From an uncultured Lachnospiraceae bacterium (GTDB lineage: Bacteria; Bacillota; Clostridia; Lachnospirales; Lachnospiraceae): DNA of 64,000 nucleotides. The notes below the pieces were generated by a model. The model did no database searches, had not been told where the DNA came from, and saw nothing but the letters and a program-made list of their open reading frames with translations. Shown piece by piece: positions 42,794-52,657 of this stretch (position 1 is the stretch's first letter; each line of letters starts with the position of its first letter). Where the stretch lies: assembly GCA_947588845.1 (NCBI GenBank), contig CANQAR010000004.1, positions 1 through 64,000 of the forward strand, given 5' to 3'. Both the position numbers and the translations under genes were made by a program.

Positions 42794-45700
42794 TTATAAG
42801 TTTTTCATTACGTTCAGCAAGCTCTGATAGCTGTCCACATCATGATACTTCACTTTGCTGGTGGACATCTCATTGAACAGCTTCTTTGCGCAGGAAATCT
42901 TTGCCTGTTCGATGGGACGCAAATTCAGGCTTTCCATCGTTCCTTTAGTTTCTGCGACGAAGAAGATATGTTTTACCGTCCCCTCATAGAAAGCAATTGC
43001 CCAGTCGGGAGAATAATTCCCAACCGGCGTAGGAATCTGGAATGTCCTTGGCAATTTCGCATAAACGCAGACTTCTTCCGCAGCATCCAATTCTTCGGCA
43101 AAAGTCCTTTCAATGCTTTTATCAGCGGAACCATCGGTAAACACATAATCCTGGATGGCTTTCTTTGCAAGGAAAGCCTTTTCAAAGCTCTGCGTATTTT
43201 TATCGGCAGTAAAGATAGTGCTGTCGTATGCCCCCTCAATTTGATTGTAGGAGATATGCTCGACTATCATCGTCGCTTTCTGTTCCCGGATAAGCCTGAC
43301 CACTTTAGAAATAAATTCCTCCGGGTTATACTTAAACATTAACAGTTTTGCGGGGCTTAACCCTTTTAGTATCCGTACTACGGTTTTCCGTGTAAGAACC
43401 GTACCTTCTGCCACTTTTCCAACAAGATCATAGGGAACTCGGCTTGCCTCAGCGTATTTTAAAGTTCGCGTCTTCGTTTTCTCACCGCCAAAGGATGTTC
43501 CTCTCTCTATTTCATACTCATCCATTTTTGCTTTCTGCCTGCCGACAGTGGTGGTGTACTGAAGTTCCGAAACAAACAGTTTGTCATTGATATGATCGAT
43601 TGCTTTTCTTATCAATTCCTCACTGTCAAATTCCACTGTATAGGCATACTTATGATTGATTTCTTTCCAGAAAGCCTGAAACTCCTTCTTCGCAAAATTC
43701 TCGTTGAGTGGATTGCCCTTAACCTTTGATTCATGGCCGTCTTGGAACATACCCGCAAGAATACTGTCATCATATACAGACTGGATAAGTATATGAATAC
43801 CTTCCGCCATAGGCGCAAGCTCCTCTGGCAAAGGCGCGACCGTACCGTTTGCAACGTCGCTCCGGTATTTATCCGTGACTTTACGCTTCATATCCACATA
43901 GCCATTGAAAATCAGATAAAAATCAATGGCATTAGCGGCGTTGTCGTCAATGAGTGTAGGCACATCGTTTACCTTCACATATTTTCCGGTAAAATACTCG
44001 CTGGTCGCAACGGTTGGCCGGTCATACAGTACCGTCTTAATGTCACTCTGCAAATCGGAAACGAACGTCTTGTAACTTTCACTGGCAATGACCGTCAGCA
44101 TATTGACATCATGAACTGTCTCACCGCAGGTCTCCACATCCATTCTGTTGCCGGCCTGATTCACGCACAACCGTAGCCCACGCCCAACTTCCTGACGCTT
44201 GGCAGTATTGCTGTCAGAATGTTTCAAAGTACAAATTTGGAACACGTTGGGGTTATCCCAGCCCTCACGCAGCGCCGAGTGGGAGAAAATAAAACGCGTG
44301 GGTTCCTCAAAGGACAATAGCCGCTCCTTATTTTTGAGTATCAGGTCATAAGCGGAAATATCGTCTGAAAACTCACTTCCACGTTTGAGCTGACTGTCAA
44401 TGTTCCTGCCAGTCTTCTTATCAATGCTGAAATATCCCTTATGTACGGCAGAAACATCACTACAAGTAGAACGCAGGTATTTCTGGTATGGAGTATCGAA
44501 CAGCGTGATGTACTCGTTCAGGACATTGATATATTCCTGTTCAAACATCTTCCCGTATTCTCCAAGTACCTCATTCCCGTCCGCGTCATACTGGCGGTAC
44601 TTTGCAACCTCATCAATAAAAAACAACGAGAGGTTCTTTATCCCCATATTAAAGAGTTTTTCTTCTTTTTCAAAGTGGGAAATGATAGTTTCCCTGATTT
44701 GGATGCGGCGTATATCCTTCTCAGAAACATCACCGACCACTTCACCGGCCTTGATAACCTCACCGTTTGTGAAAGTTACCGTTCCACGCAGCGGATCTAT
44801 CTCCGATACGGTGAATCCCTTATACTGCTCCATCTGCTGCGAGATATAATAAAGATCATCTCCAACACCCAAAATCCGTGTTTCACGGTTGATAGACTTG
44901 TTATATCCGATTTCAAGCTCTACTTTAGCCATAGGCGGCTTTTTTGAGGAAAGGATAATCTGTTCCAGATACAGATAACTATCTGTACCTCTGAAGTTTT
45001 TTACTTCAAAACCCTTGACTTCTATTTTCTTAACCAACCGCTTGTTAAAGGCGTCAAGCGCGTCAAGCACATAAACCGTGTTATGCCGCTTAGCATGAGT
45101 AGCAGAATAGTTCAAGCTAAAAAGCGGGTTGAAATTCTTCAGCGCCTTTTGCGTGACCTCGCCGCCCATTTTCTGCGGCTCATCCAAAATGATAATCGGT
45201 CTGTTCGCCTTGATAACATCAATCGGTCGGCGGGAACCGAACTCATCGCGTTTGGAGTAGATGATACGGGCTTCTTTACTTCTGCCGTTCTCTTTTAAAG
45301 AGGATGCGAACGCCTGCGTGTTGATTATCATTACGTTGATACCGGAGCTTTGCGAAAAATTATCCAGTTGATTGAGATTCCTGCTGTTATAGATAAAAAA
45401 GCGAGCCTTTTTTCCATAATACTCCATAAAGTGATCAGTCGTTATCTCAAAGGATTTCTTCACACCCTCTCGTATGGCGACAGAGGGAACCACAACGATA
45501 AACTTGCTCCAACCATATCGCTTATTCAGCTCAAACATCGTTTTGATATACACATAAGTCTTGCCTGTGCCAGTCTCCATTTCTATATCGAGAGAACAGC
45601 ATCCCAACTCGCGACTCAAAGAAGCAGACTGCTTGATATTGTTCTCACTTTGTATTTTTTGAATGTTATACAAAAGCTGTTCATCCGAAAGCTCCACCAT

Positions 45701-45916
45701 CGCATTCTTGTATCCAGTATCACTCAGAGGATCAAATAGCTCCATTGTTTCCTCATTATCAGATATAAGTCTCATTTGCTGGTAAGTATCGGTAGAGACC
45801 TTGCCTAAATCCCGAATATAGCTTGTTTTTTCACTATATTCCTGACCAGCAAACACCTTCACAACAGCGTCAACCGCATCAGTCTGATACTGCTGTATCT
45901 TAAAATTAAGCTTCAC
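42794..45916 (-). CDS. res: Type III restriction-modification system restriction subunit (Res)
   Basis: This 1040-residue protein has an SF2 helicase core and C-terminal nuclease as in type III Res subunits. Walker A is MxTGTGKT as EMETGTGKT near residue 112-120, the DEXX box is ILDEPQKM near 245, helicase motif VI is GRGLRL, and the nuclease core is NYSPDWAIAF...FFVAETKGT near 965-990. The start is GTG at 45916, overlapping the AbiJ-like gene by 4 nt (GTGA), with a GGGGG-rich ribosome site. With Mod it should cut DNA after ATP-driven sliding between two sites. It is the last gene of a seven-gene operon. Confidence 0.9.
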   Translation of the reverse strand: MKLNFKIQQYQTDAVDAVVKVFAGQEYSEKTSYIRDLGKVSTDTYQQMRLISDNEETMELFDPLSDTGYKNAMVELSDEQLLYNIQKIQSENNIKQSASLSRELGCCSLDIEMETGTGKTYVYIKTMFELNKRYGWSKFIVVVPSVAIREGVKKSFEITTDHFMEYYGKKARFFIYNSRNLNQLDNFSQSSGINVMIINTQAFASSLKENGRSKEARIIYSKRDEFGSRRPIDVIKANRPIIILDEPQKMGGEVTQKALKNFNPLFSLNYSATHAKRHNTVYVLDALDAFNKRLVKKIEVKGFEVKNFRGTDSYLYLEQIILSSKKPPMAKVELEIGYNKSINRETRILGVGDDLYYISQQMEQYKGFTVSEIDPLRGTVTFTNGEVIKAGEVVGDVSEKDIRRIQIRETIISHFEKEEKLFNMGIKNLSLFFIDEVAKYRQYDADGNEVLGEYGKMFEQEYINVLNEYITLFDTPYQKYLRSTCSDVSAVHKGYFSIDKKTGRNIDSQLKRGSEFSDDISAYDLILKNKERLLSFEEPTRFIFSHSALREGWDNPNVFQICTLKHSDSNTAKRQEVGRGLRLCVNQAGNRMDVETCGETVHDVNMLTVIASESYKTFVSDLQSDIKTVLYDRPTVATSEYFTGKYVKVNDVPTLIDDNAANAIDFYLIFNGYVDMKRKVTDKYRSDVANGTVAPLPEELAPMAEGIHILIQSVYDDSILAGMFQDGHESKVKGNPLNENFAKKEFQAFWKEINHKYAYTVEFDSEELIRKAIDHINDKLFVSELQYTTTVGRQKAKMDEYEIERGTSFGGEKTKTRTLKYAEASRVPYDLVGKVAEGTVLTRKTVVRILKGLSPAKLLMFKYNPEEFISKVVRLIREQKATMIVEHISYNQIEGAYDSTIFTADKNTQSFEKAFLAKKAIQDYVFTDGSADKSIERTFAEELDAAEEVCVYAKLPRTFQIPTPVGNYSPDWAIAFYEGTVKHIFFVAETKGTMESLNLRPIEQAKISCAKKLFNEMSTSKVKYHDVDSYQSLLNVMKNL

Positions 45917-47211
45917 TCGTTTGTTCCCCCTTCCAAATATAGAATAGCAACAGAAACCAACGAGAGACATCTCTTATAAAAATATTCATATTGACGGTTA
46001 TCTGTAATATCAATCTTGGTCGTTTCATGATGACGGATTCTAAATTTATTCCCAATATTAGTTAAATCCTTAAACTCTGCCTGATACAAAGATTTAAAGT
46101 TCGGCTCAGAACCACTCATATTATCAATAATTTTGTCTGCCGATTTTGCCTTGTCAAGCGCAGGGGAATAATAAGTTTTCATCCTTTCAAATGCATCCCA
46201 TAGTTTTTCAACTGCAATCTGCTTATTTCCTGAACGATAGTATCTATCTGCCTCATTGAGTAATTCTTTCAAACCCTTTTCGGAAATTTTAGATACATCC
46301 TTTTTGTCGATAGTCACTTCAAGTATACTCTCTATACATCCTTGATCCAATTTGTATGCTACTGCATTTAATTTGAAAAAAGCATTTATTCGGGCAGCAA
46401 AGTCACTATCACGATTATATTTCTCATAAAACTCAACTGCATCGAATACATAATATGGGGAATTATGCAGTATGAATTGCTTCATATCTGTAGTTTCAAC
46501 ATAATCTCCCTTTTCATCAAAGCACTTTGGTACATAAAACTGAGAAATATCTCGGAAAACACATTCACTTGTCGACATATCATATTGCCATCCTGTATCA
46601 TCAGATTCCCGATAGATGGTAGAATACTTTTCAAATAACTTGTATATTTGATTCCGAATTTTCATATTCAATGACAGCTTTAACTTTTTCGATTTTATCT
46701 CCTGCTCATGTCTCTGTGAAAAAGGGACAAATAAAGCACTTGCTTCTGGGTCATATCTGCGCCATGCGTAAACATCTCGACCTGAAATCTTGTTTTCGGG
46801 ATAAAGTTCATAACCGTCATTCCGCAATAATCCGTTTACAGCATCAAGAAGTTCCTTCCAGTAACTTGTTTCAATCCTTACAGCAGGATGAAACACAGCA
46901 CACAAGAATTTCAGCAGCACCTCATCGTCACCATTCAGTAATCCCAAACGGTCATCTTCAAAAACCCAACCTTTTTCATAATCATCATTGTTTACTGTAT
47001 GTTGTCGTATATCGCTTTCAGCATTTTCAAACCGATTGTCATAACTTGGCAAAGCGTTAAGGTCATAAAGGCGCTTCAAGAAATCAATTTCACTGAGTTT
47101 TCCACAAAAATCATAATATATCCGCTTGTTTTCCCAAAAATCTGTTATATCTATCCCATACATAAACAAAGCAAATATATCTCTCCGTGTTATTTCGGTT
47201 ATTTGCCTCAT
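45913..47211 (-). CDS. AbiJ-like abortive-infection protein, inserted between mod and res
   Basis: This 432-residue protein has an N-terminal region that looks like an AbiJ N-terminal domain (TEITRRDIFALFMYGIDITDFW) and a C-terminal helical region with NKFRIRHHETTKID, a motif style seen at the end of AbiJ/HEPN-like proteins. The mod stop is directly followed by its ATG, and its stop overlaps the res start. AbiJ-type proteins abort phage infection; this assignment is by resemblance and the nuclease motif is not the textbook R-x4-6-H. Placement between mod and res is unusual and suggests it is part of the same system. Confidence 0.65.
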   Translation of the reverse strand: MRQITEITRRDIFALFMYGIDITDFWENKRIYYDFCGKLSEIDFLKRLYDLNALPSYDNRFENAESDIRQHTVNNDDYEKGWVFEDDRLGLLNGDDEVLLKFLCAVFHPAVRIETSYWKELLDAVNGLLRNDGYELYPENKISGRDVYAWRRYDPEASALFVPFSQRHEQEIKSKKLKLSLNMKIRNQIYKLFEKYSTIYRESDDTGWQYDMSTSECVFRDISQFYVPKCFDEKGDYVETTDMKQFILHNSPYYVFDAVEFYEKYNRDSDFAARINAFFKLNAVAYKLDQGCIESILEVTIDKKDVSKISEKGLKELLNEADRYYRSGNKQIAVEKLWDAFERMKTYYSPALDKAKSADKIIDNMSGSEPNFKSLYQAEFKDLTNIGNKFRIRHHETTKIDITDNRQYEYFYKRCLSLVSVAILYLEGGTNE

Positions 47212-49170
47212 TTACAACACCTTCCTTACCGTGTCAGGACTATATGTAGCGAAAATTTGCTCAAAATTGGTCGCCACACTGTCATTAGCCATTGAGCTAT
47301 CACGCATGACGAAATAATACGGCTTTTTTTGGGCGATTTCCTTAATAGTTTCCTCGGTCACATCGTCATCAAAACAGGCCATCAGAAAACCATCAGCAAC
47401 ATTGAATACCTTTTTATCCACTATGATTGTTTCTTCGATTTTGGAAGAAAGCAATACCCCCAAATCAAGCATTACTTGGAACAGTAAATCCTCCGGCGTT
47501 CTGTCTTCTTTGATATTGTCGGTAGCGGTTTCAAACATCGACAGCCCAAACTCATCGGGGTGATAGTAGACATCTTTCATATTGGAAGTACCGCATTTCA
47601 GAACACGGAAGCCGACATCAAGGCTTTGTGTAGTGAGCGGACTTTCCTCTTTGATTTTCTTACCAGCGCGGCGGATGCGTTCTTTGCCAATCTCGCAGAT
47701 GTTCTTGTAGCCGGCTCTGTACGCCTCACTCTTTTCAGCACAGGGCTCGGGAAGCTGCACCATAATGAATCTACGGTGTCCACCGTCCTCGGCGTTTAAC
47801 TTCATCACGGCATGGGCTGTGGTGGCAGAGCCGGAGAAGAAATCGAGGATAATATCAAATCCATTTGACGCCAATCTAAGACATCTTTGTATGGTTCCCA
47901 CTGGCTTTGGTTTGGAGAAAACTCGTTTATCAAATCCTAAATTAACGAATTCTTCAGTGCCTCTTTCACTGTTTACATCTTTAAAAGTCCAAGAGCTTGT
48001 GGGCTTAACTAATGCTCGGCCTTCAAGATAATCCTTTTGCATTATTCCCCAAACTTGTCTTGTGGGCATAAATTTGGGAATTAAATTCTCAATTTGTTTT
48101 CTTGCGGTTTCAATTCCCCAGCGCCAGTTTCCTTCTCTGCCATCCTCTCTTTGGGGTTTTATTTGAATATATCCATTCTTAACATAATCATTCTTGTCGG
48201 GGTAAAAATCACCTGTGATTTTAGAATAGTAAAAATAATAAAATAAGTTTGGCCTATCTTCTCTCAAATCGTTTTCTCCTGTTTTTCTCAAATCTATCTC
48301 ACGATAGCGATGACCAGAACTATCTAGTTTATTGTAGCGCTTTGTAATTTCTTCCGTTGGCTCAAATCCATACCAGATAACTTGATTCACATTTTTTGCA
48401 TATACTAACAAATATTCATGAGCTGTTGCAATATATTTATCATCAGATCTTCCCTTAGGATTATTAGTATTTGATATACACCCTATATAGTTATCGTCGC
48501 CGAAAATTTCATCACAACACTTCTTCAAATTCTCCTGTTCATTATCATCAATACTTATAAATATAACCCCATTATCGCTGAGCAAATCTTTTGCCAATTT
48601 TAATCTTGGATAAATCATATTCAACCAATCGGTGTGAAAGCGGCCATTGCTCTCTGTATTTGTAAAAAGACGGTTGCCATCCTCGTCAAACTGCCCGCTG
48701 TTAACAAGGTACTCGTCTGTACTTTGGACAAAGTCATCCTCATACACAAAGTCGTTGCCTGTGTTATACGGCGGGTCAATATAAATCATCTTGATCTTGC
48801 CGAGATAAGTTTCCTGTAAAAGCTTCAGCACTTCAAGGTTGTCACCCTCAATATAAAGATTTTCAGTGTTATCAAAATCCACGCTTTCCTCCCGGCAGGG
48901 GCGGAGCGTCTTGTTGATGGGGGCATTTGCCAACAGGACAGACTTTTTCTTGTCCGGCCATGTAAACTGATAACGTTCTTCACGTCCGTCAACTACTTTG
49001 CAGGAAATCTCCTGCATCAGCGCATCTTTATCAATGGCACGTTCAACAATAGCCTTGCCTTTCTCGTCATAGCCTGTTATAACTTCAGTGACGGCAGTGG
49101 GGAACAGTTCCGCCAACTTCTTGAAGTTTTCGTTCGCTTTATTCGCAGTCTGCATTTTCAGCTTATCCAC
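47212..49170 (-). CDS. mod: Type III restriction-modification system methyltransferase (Mod)
   Basis: This 652-residue adenine methyltransferase of the beta class has motif IV DPPYNTG at residues 132-138, well before motif I DFFSGSATTAHAV, the order typical for type III Mod. A variable target-recognition region lies between. The start is GTG at 49170 with GGAGG 9 nt upstream; the ORF-track start at 49227 overlaps the previous gene. It should methylate one strand of an asymmetric site and give Res its specificity. It lies 4 nt after the DUF4365 gene and abuts the AbiJ-like gene. Confidence 0.92.
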   Translation of the reverse strand: MDKLKMQTANKANENFKKLAELFPTAVTEVITGYDEKGKAIVERAIDKDALMQEISCKVVDGREERYQFTWPDKKKSVLLANAPINKTLRPCREESVDFDNTENLYIEGDNLEVLKLLQETYLGKIKMIYIDPPYNTGNDFVYEDDFVQSTDEYLVNSGQFDEDGNRLFTNTESNGRFHTDWLNMIYPRLKLAKDLLSDNGVIFISIDDNEQENLKKCCDEIFGDDNYIGCISNTNNPKGRSDDKYIATAHEYLLVYAKNVNQVIWYGFEPTEEITKRYNKLDSSGHRYREIDLRKTGENDLREDRPNLFYYFYYSKITGDFYPDKNDYVKNGYIQIKPQREDGREGNWRWGIETARKQIENLIPKFMPTRQVWGIMQKDYLEGRALVKPTSSWTFKDVNSERGTEEFVNLGFDKRVFSKPKPVGTIQRCLRLASNGFDIILDFFSGSATTAHAVMKLNAEDGGHRRFIMVQLPEPCAEKSEAYRAGYKNICEIGKERIRRAGKKIKEESPLTTQSLDVGFRVLKCGTSNMKDVYYHPDEFGLSMFETATDNIKEDRTPEDLLFQVMLDLGVLLSSKIEETIIVDKKVFNVADGFLMACFDDDVTEETIKEIAQKKPYYFVMRDSSMANDSVATNFEQIFATYSPDTVRKVL

Positions 49171-49174
49171 TGTC

Positions 49175-50968
49175 TTAATCCTCCGTAATTTTGAAATATC
49201 TAAATATAGGGTATTTCCTAAACTCATTTTGAATTTCTTCGCTGAGCTTCGAGAAGTAATGTTCAGCAGGAATCCGTTGCTCTAACAACAAATATGCACC
49301 CAGTTTATAAACATCATCCGTAATGCTATCTTCGGCGATTTTCCACAATTCAGTTATCTCATCAATATTAAGCCCACGTTCTCTTTTAAGCACCTGATAA
49401 CGGTTAAGATATTTTATATGATAGTCCAAATACTTCTCAGGAGTATCACAAAGCCATCTTGATAATTCACTGGCAGCTTTAAGCAGATCCTTTCTTGTAT
49501 CATTAGATTTATCATAGGCTTCAAGTAGTTCAAGTAAAAACCAATTCGCCCTTGTATATTTATCTTCAGCCTCTACTTTCTGAAATGAAGGAAGAAAAAG
49601 CTCTGGCTGGATATTTTGGATTTTTAACAAATCATCCGCGTGAAGAATGGAATACTGTGATGTAGGTATCATCTCTCCGTTTGAATCTTCATAAATGACG
49701 TTAAAATCACTCCTAAAAAAATCAAAAACTGAGTATTCTCCGGGTTTTTCTCTTTTGCGAAAGACAAGTGCAAATTTCAAATCGCCTATCGACATCAGAA
49801 GAACCGGTGACAAATCCGGATTAAGTCCAGATATGGGTTTTTTATCAATGAAGGCAACTGCAAGGCGTATCAAATTCCTTATATCCTCCTCAGAAAGAGT
49901 TGACAAATCTAAATCTTCTCTGCAACCGAGCATATCAAGTACCTTCACCGACCGCTGTGCAAATAATAATCGGTTATATTCCTTATCTATATCAAAATTC
50001 TTAAAGTTAGCTCCAGTAGAGTCAAACGGAAATCTTACACCACCAGTCTGAAAATATCCCTTCTCAATATAACTAAGGAGAAAACCCAAATCAACAGCAA
50101 GTACGCGGATTTTAGAAGAATCCTTATAATTGATTTTGTATCCTATTTTATCATTTTCAAATGTTATCAAAAAGCTCTCCCCAAATCGCACAGTGGTTTT
50201 TTCTACGCTTTTAATGACATGGTATTTTGTATAGTAAGTTACATCGTCAATAATAACATCTTTGACAATCTCTTCCTCAGTAAAAATCATATTCAGAAGA
50301 AGTTCTACCGGTTGAGGTATAGTACTCCCTTTAATATGGGCATAAAGATAAGCTTCACTTGTAAGCAATAACTTTTGCGGGTCAAAGACACCTGCCCCAG
50401 CTAATGGTATAGTAAGCCCCTCAAGCAGACCTGATTTTTCAAGCTCGTCCAGCGAATAGAGTTTCGCATCTGTGAAACTCGATTGCTTCTTACAATTTTG
50501 CAAGCAATTCAAAAATATTGTTGCTTTCTTATTCCCATCTTCAGGAAATTTTTTGAGCTTTACTGTTTTTGTCTTTTGATTCTCAGCTTCATCAAGTAAA
50601 AATCTCAGCTTCAACGGAGTAAGCTCCGAATAATAGATTTGAGTTGCTGTTCCGGCATTATTGATACAAACAACAAACAAAACTGCCCCGCCATCGTATA
50701 AATAGTTTTTCAAATCAGAAACTTCAATAGAATAGGAAATCTCGTCAGATGAAAAATCATCATTCACCTTTCCTTTTACTTGAACAGGTAGGCGTCCTTT
50801 AAGCTTATTTTTCTTTTTGCTTGTGTCTTCATAGATATAGACATTGCCATCCCAAGACGGCTCTTTATCATTATCCGCAATAAACTGGTCGAGAAATGGA
50901 GAAGTCACAATGCCGTTCCGTACAGCATTGACAGAAATAGTTTCTATCGCTTTTTTATCTAAATCCAT
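49175..50968 (-). CDS. DUF4365-like protein with possible PD-(D/E)XK core
   Basis: The first 160 residues of this 597-residue protein resemble DUF4365: SWDGNVYIYEDTSKKK, then RLPVQVKGKV, then DLKNYLYDGGAVLFVVC, arranged like a restriction-endonuclease fold with D and Q-x-K. The remaining 430 residues match no family I know and look mixed alpha/beta. GGAGG is 8 nt before the ATG. It lies 3 nt after the HEPN-like gene and 4 nt before mod. DUF4365 proteins are frequent in defence loci; a nuclease role is inference. Confidence 0.6.
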   Translation of the reverse strand: MDLDKKAIETISVNAVRNGIVTSPFLDQFIADNDKEPSWDGNVYIYEDTSKKKNKLKGRLPVQVKGKVNDDFSSDEISYSIEVSDLKNYLYDGGAVLFVVCINNAGTATQIYYSELTPLKLRFLLDEAENQKTKTVKLKKFPEDGNKKATIFLNCLQNCKKQSSFTDAKLYSLDELEKSGLLEGLTIPLAGAGVFDPQKLLLTSEAYLYAHIKGSTIPQPVELLLNMIFTEEEIVKDVIIDDVTYYTKYHVIKSVEKTTVRFGESFLITFENDKIGYKINYKDSSKIRVLAVDLGFLLSYIEKGYFQTGGVRFPFDSTGANFKNFDIDKEYNRLLFAQRSVKVLDMLGCREDLDLSTLSEEDIRNLIRLAVAFIDKKPISGLNPDLSPVLLMSIGDLKFALVFRKREKPGEYSVFDFFRSDFNVIYEDSNGEMIPTSQYSILHADDLLKIQNIQPELFLPSFQKVEAEDKYTRANWFLLELLEAYDKSNDTRKDLLKAASELSRWLCDTPEKYLDYHIKYLNRYQVLKRERGLNIDEITELWKIAEDSITDDVYKLGAYLLLEQRIPAEHYFSKLSEEIQNEFRKYPIFRYFKITED

Positions 50969-50971
50969 TTC

Positions 50972-52048
50972 TTACACCTCCATTTCCTTTGGAGCCAGAC
51001 CTATTATGAAATCAGTCAGAAGTATTGCATTGAGCGATGCCTTTTTGTTTGGATACTTGTTATACCTACTATGCGAAACACCGTTACGATTAGGAACTCC
51101 TTCAATCACATCGGCGTTTGTATTAATCTGACTGACTATAAAGTTTTCATAGTAATCGGAGAAAATTGGTTCATAATCATTCTCCGCAATTAGTTTTACA
51201 AAATCTTCTTTTGTTTTCTTGCTTTGCCGTCGTTCTGTTACATTCGTTTTGTAGTGTATAAGTCCCTCCCACATTGTTGCTAAACAAGTAATTGTCAGTA
51301 CATATTCGCCTCGAAGATGAGCTTCAACTGCTTGGCCGAGTATCTTTTTTATATGGGGTTCCAAATCAGAATTACGCCATACCTTTTTTATATCTTTTAT
51401 CTCCTTTGGCGTATAATAAGCGAGAATAGCTTTATCTATTCGTGCCTTTCTGCGCTTACTGTTACCTCGGCTTGTTACAATAATCTCATTGATTTCTCTA
51501 AACAATGAAATATCCGCAGTTATTCCGGCATATGGAAACCACTCGCAGTCATACATAGCCTGTAAATAAGCCTTATGGAGTTCCTGATGCCGTTTGACTG
51601 CGCCGATGTTGATTTGCAAGCTTTCGATTATTCTCTGGAATGGAGAATAATCGAAGATATTTAGCCATTCTACAAATGGTGAACGTATTGCAGTAAGCAA
51701 AGACTCGGTCATCACTCTGGAGGCATTTATGATGCTGTCAGACGTTACTCTAAGTGCTGAATCGTTCAGCGCCTTGATTGCCGCGGTAACACTGGAACTC
51801 AACTGATATCCCGAAAACAGTTCCGATAATCTCATGGCAGGAATTTGGATTTGTTTCATTGCTGTCGTCAGAACTGGATAACTGAAATCAATCTGAGATA
51901 GATTCAATCTCATATTCTCTGTAAGATTATGTAATAAAACTTGCTGTAGTAACTCAGGTTGCATCGCTTCCGAAATCTTAGCAATATATCCCATACTCTG
52001 CTTTAATGATTCCGGTATGTTGGGAATGTTCACATTCAGCTCGCTCAT
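50972..52048 (-). CDS. HEPN-like protein of unknown family in the defence operon
   Basis: This 358-residue, largely helical protein is not one I can place in a named family. Its C-terminus contains RNGVSH followed by SRYNKYPNKKASLNAILLTDFII, an R-x4-H pattern like the active site of HEPN ribonucleases. The N-terminal half is a series of amphipathic helices. The gene overlaps the DUF4391 gene by 4 nt and ends 3 nt before the DUF4365 gene. GGAG is 4 nt from the ATG. In a defence operon it is a good candidate for the toxic effector. Confidence 0.55.
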   Translation of the reverse strand: MSELNVNIPNIPESLKQSMGYIAKISEAMQPELLQQVLLHNLTENMRLNLSQIDFSYPVLTTAMKQIQIPAMRLSELFSGYQLSSSVTAAIKALNDSALRVTSDSIINASRVMTESLLTAIRSPFVEWLNIFDYSPFQRIIESLQINIGAVKRHQELHKAYLQAMYDCEWFPYAGITADISLFREINEIIVTSRGNSKRRKARIDKAILAYYTPKEIKDIKKVWRNSDLEPHIKKILGQAVEAHLRGEYVLTITCLATMWEGLIHYKTNVTERRQSKKTKEDFVKLIAENDYEPIFSDYYENFIVSQINTNADVIEGVPNRNGVSHSRYNKYPNKKASLNAILLTDFIIGLAPKEMEV

Positions 52049-52653
52049 AATACTCCTTCCATTTGCTTTTTCAGTTTACTTACCTGCTGGGCCAGCTCAA
52101 ACTTTTTCTTCGGCTGCTTCTCGGTCCTTGCCAATTTTTCCAGCCGATCAATTTTCTTTTGCAGTTTTGCTCTCTGTCCATCTATGCTGATTTGCTCGTC
52201 GAGAGTTCTCCCCTGTTCGATGGTCAGGTCACCAATTTGAATAATAATATTCTCCCATGCCGCATCGAGGTCTAAACCTTTCATCTCAATAGACAATTTC
52301 TCTTTCGGCATCCACACAGTCTGCAACAATTTGTTGCGATAGGTGACCAGTTTCGCCTCGCCCCCATATTCCAGCACCATCACTATATTCTGTGGTATCA
52401 ATTTGGAAAGGGTGATGATATTCTTTTCATCAAAGTCCTTCCGTTTCAGCAACACGGACATCACAAAAAAGGACTTTACCTCTGCGCCTTCTTTCAGATT
52501 CACTTTCTCCGCTGAAATCTCGTTAACGATGTAAATACGGGAAATATCCCTGTCAATCCTCTCCTTTTCGGCTGTATTCATCTGAAACTTAGCATATATC
52601 GCATTTTTCGGAAGCTGTCTGTTCAATTCCGTTGTCTTTGGCAATCCAATCAT
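52045..52653 (-). CDS. DUF4391 domain protein
   Basis: This 202-residue protein resembles DUF4391: the N-terminal IGLPKTTELNRQLPKNAIYAKF and a mixed alpha/beta body, then a lysine-rich coiled coil (AKLQKKIDRLEKLARTEKQPKK) at the C-terminus. DUF4391 proteins typically occur between SNF2-type helicase and methylase genes in defence operons, exactly as here. It starts 4 nt after the helicase gene stop and its stop overlaps the next start. Function unknown; a helicase partner is likely. Confidence 0.75.
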   Translation of the reverse strand: MIGLPKTTELNRQLPKNAIYAKFQMNTAEKERIDRDISRIYIVNEISAEKVNLKEGAEVKSFFVMSVLLKRKDFDEKNIITLSKLIPQNIVMVLEYGGEAKLVTYRNKLLQTVWMPKEKLSIEMKGLDLDAAWENIIIQIGDLTIEQGRTLDEQISIDGQRAKLQKKIDRLEKLARTEKQPKKKFELAQQVSKLKKQMEGVL

Positions 52654-52657
52654 TGTA

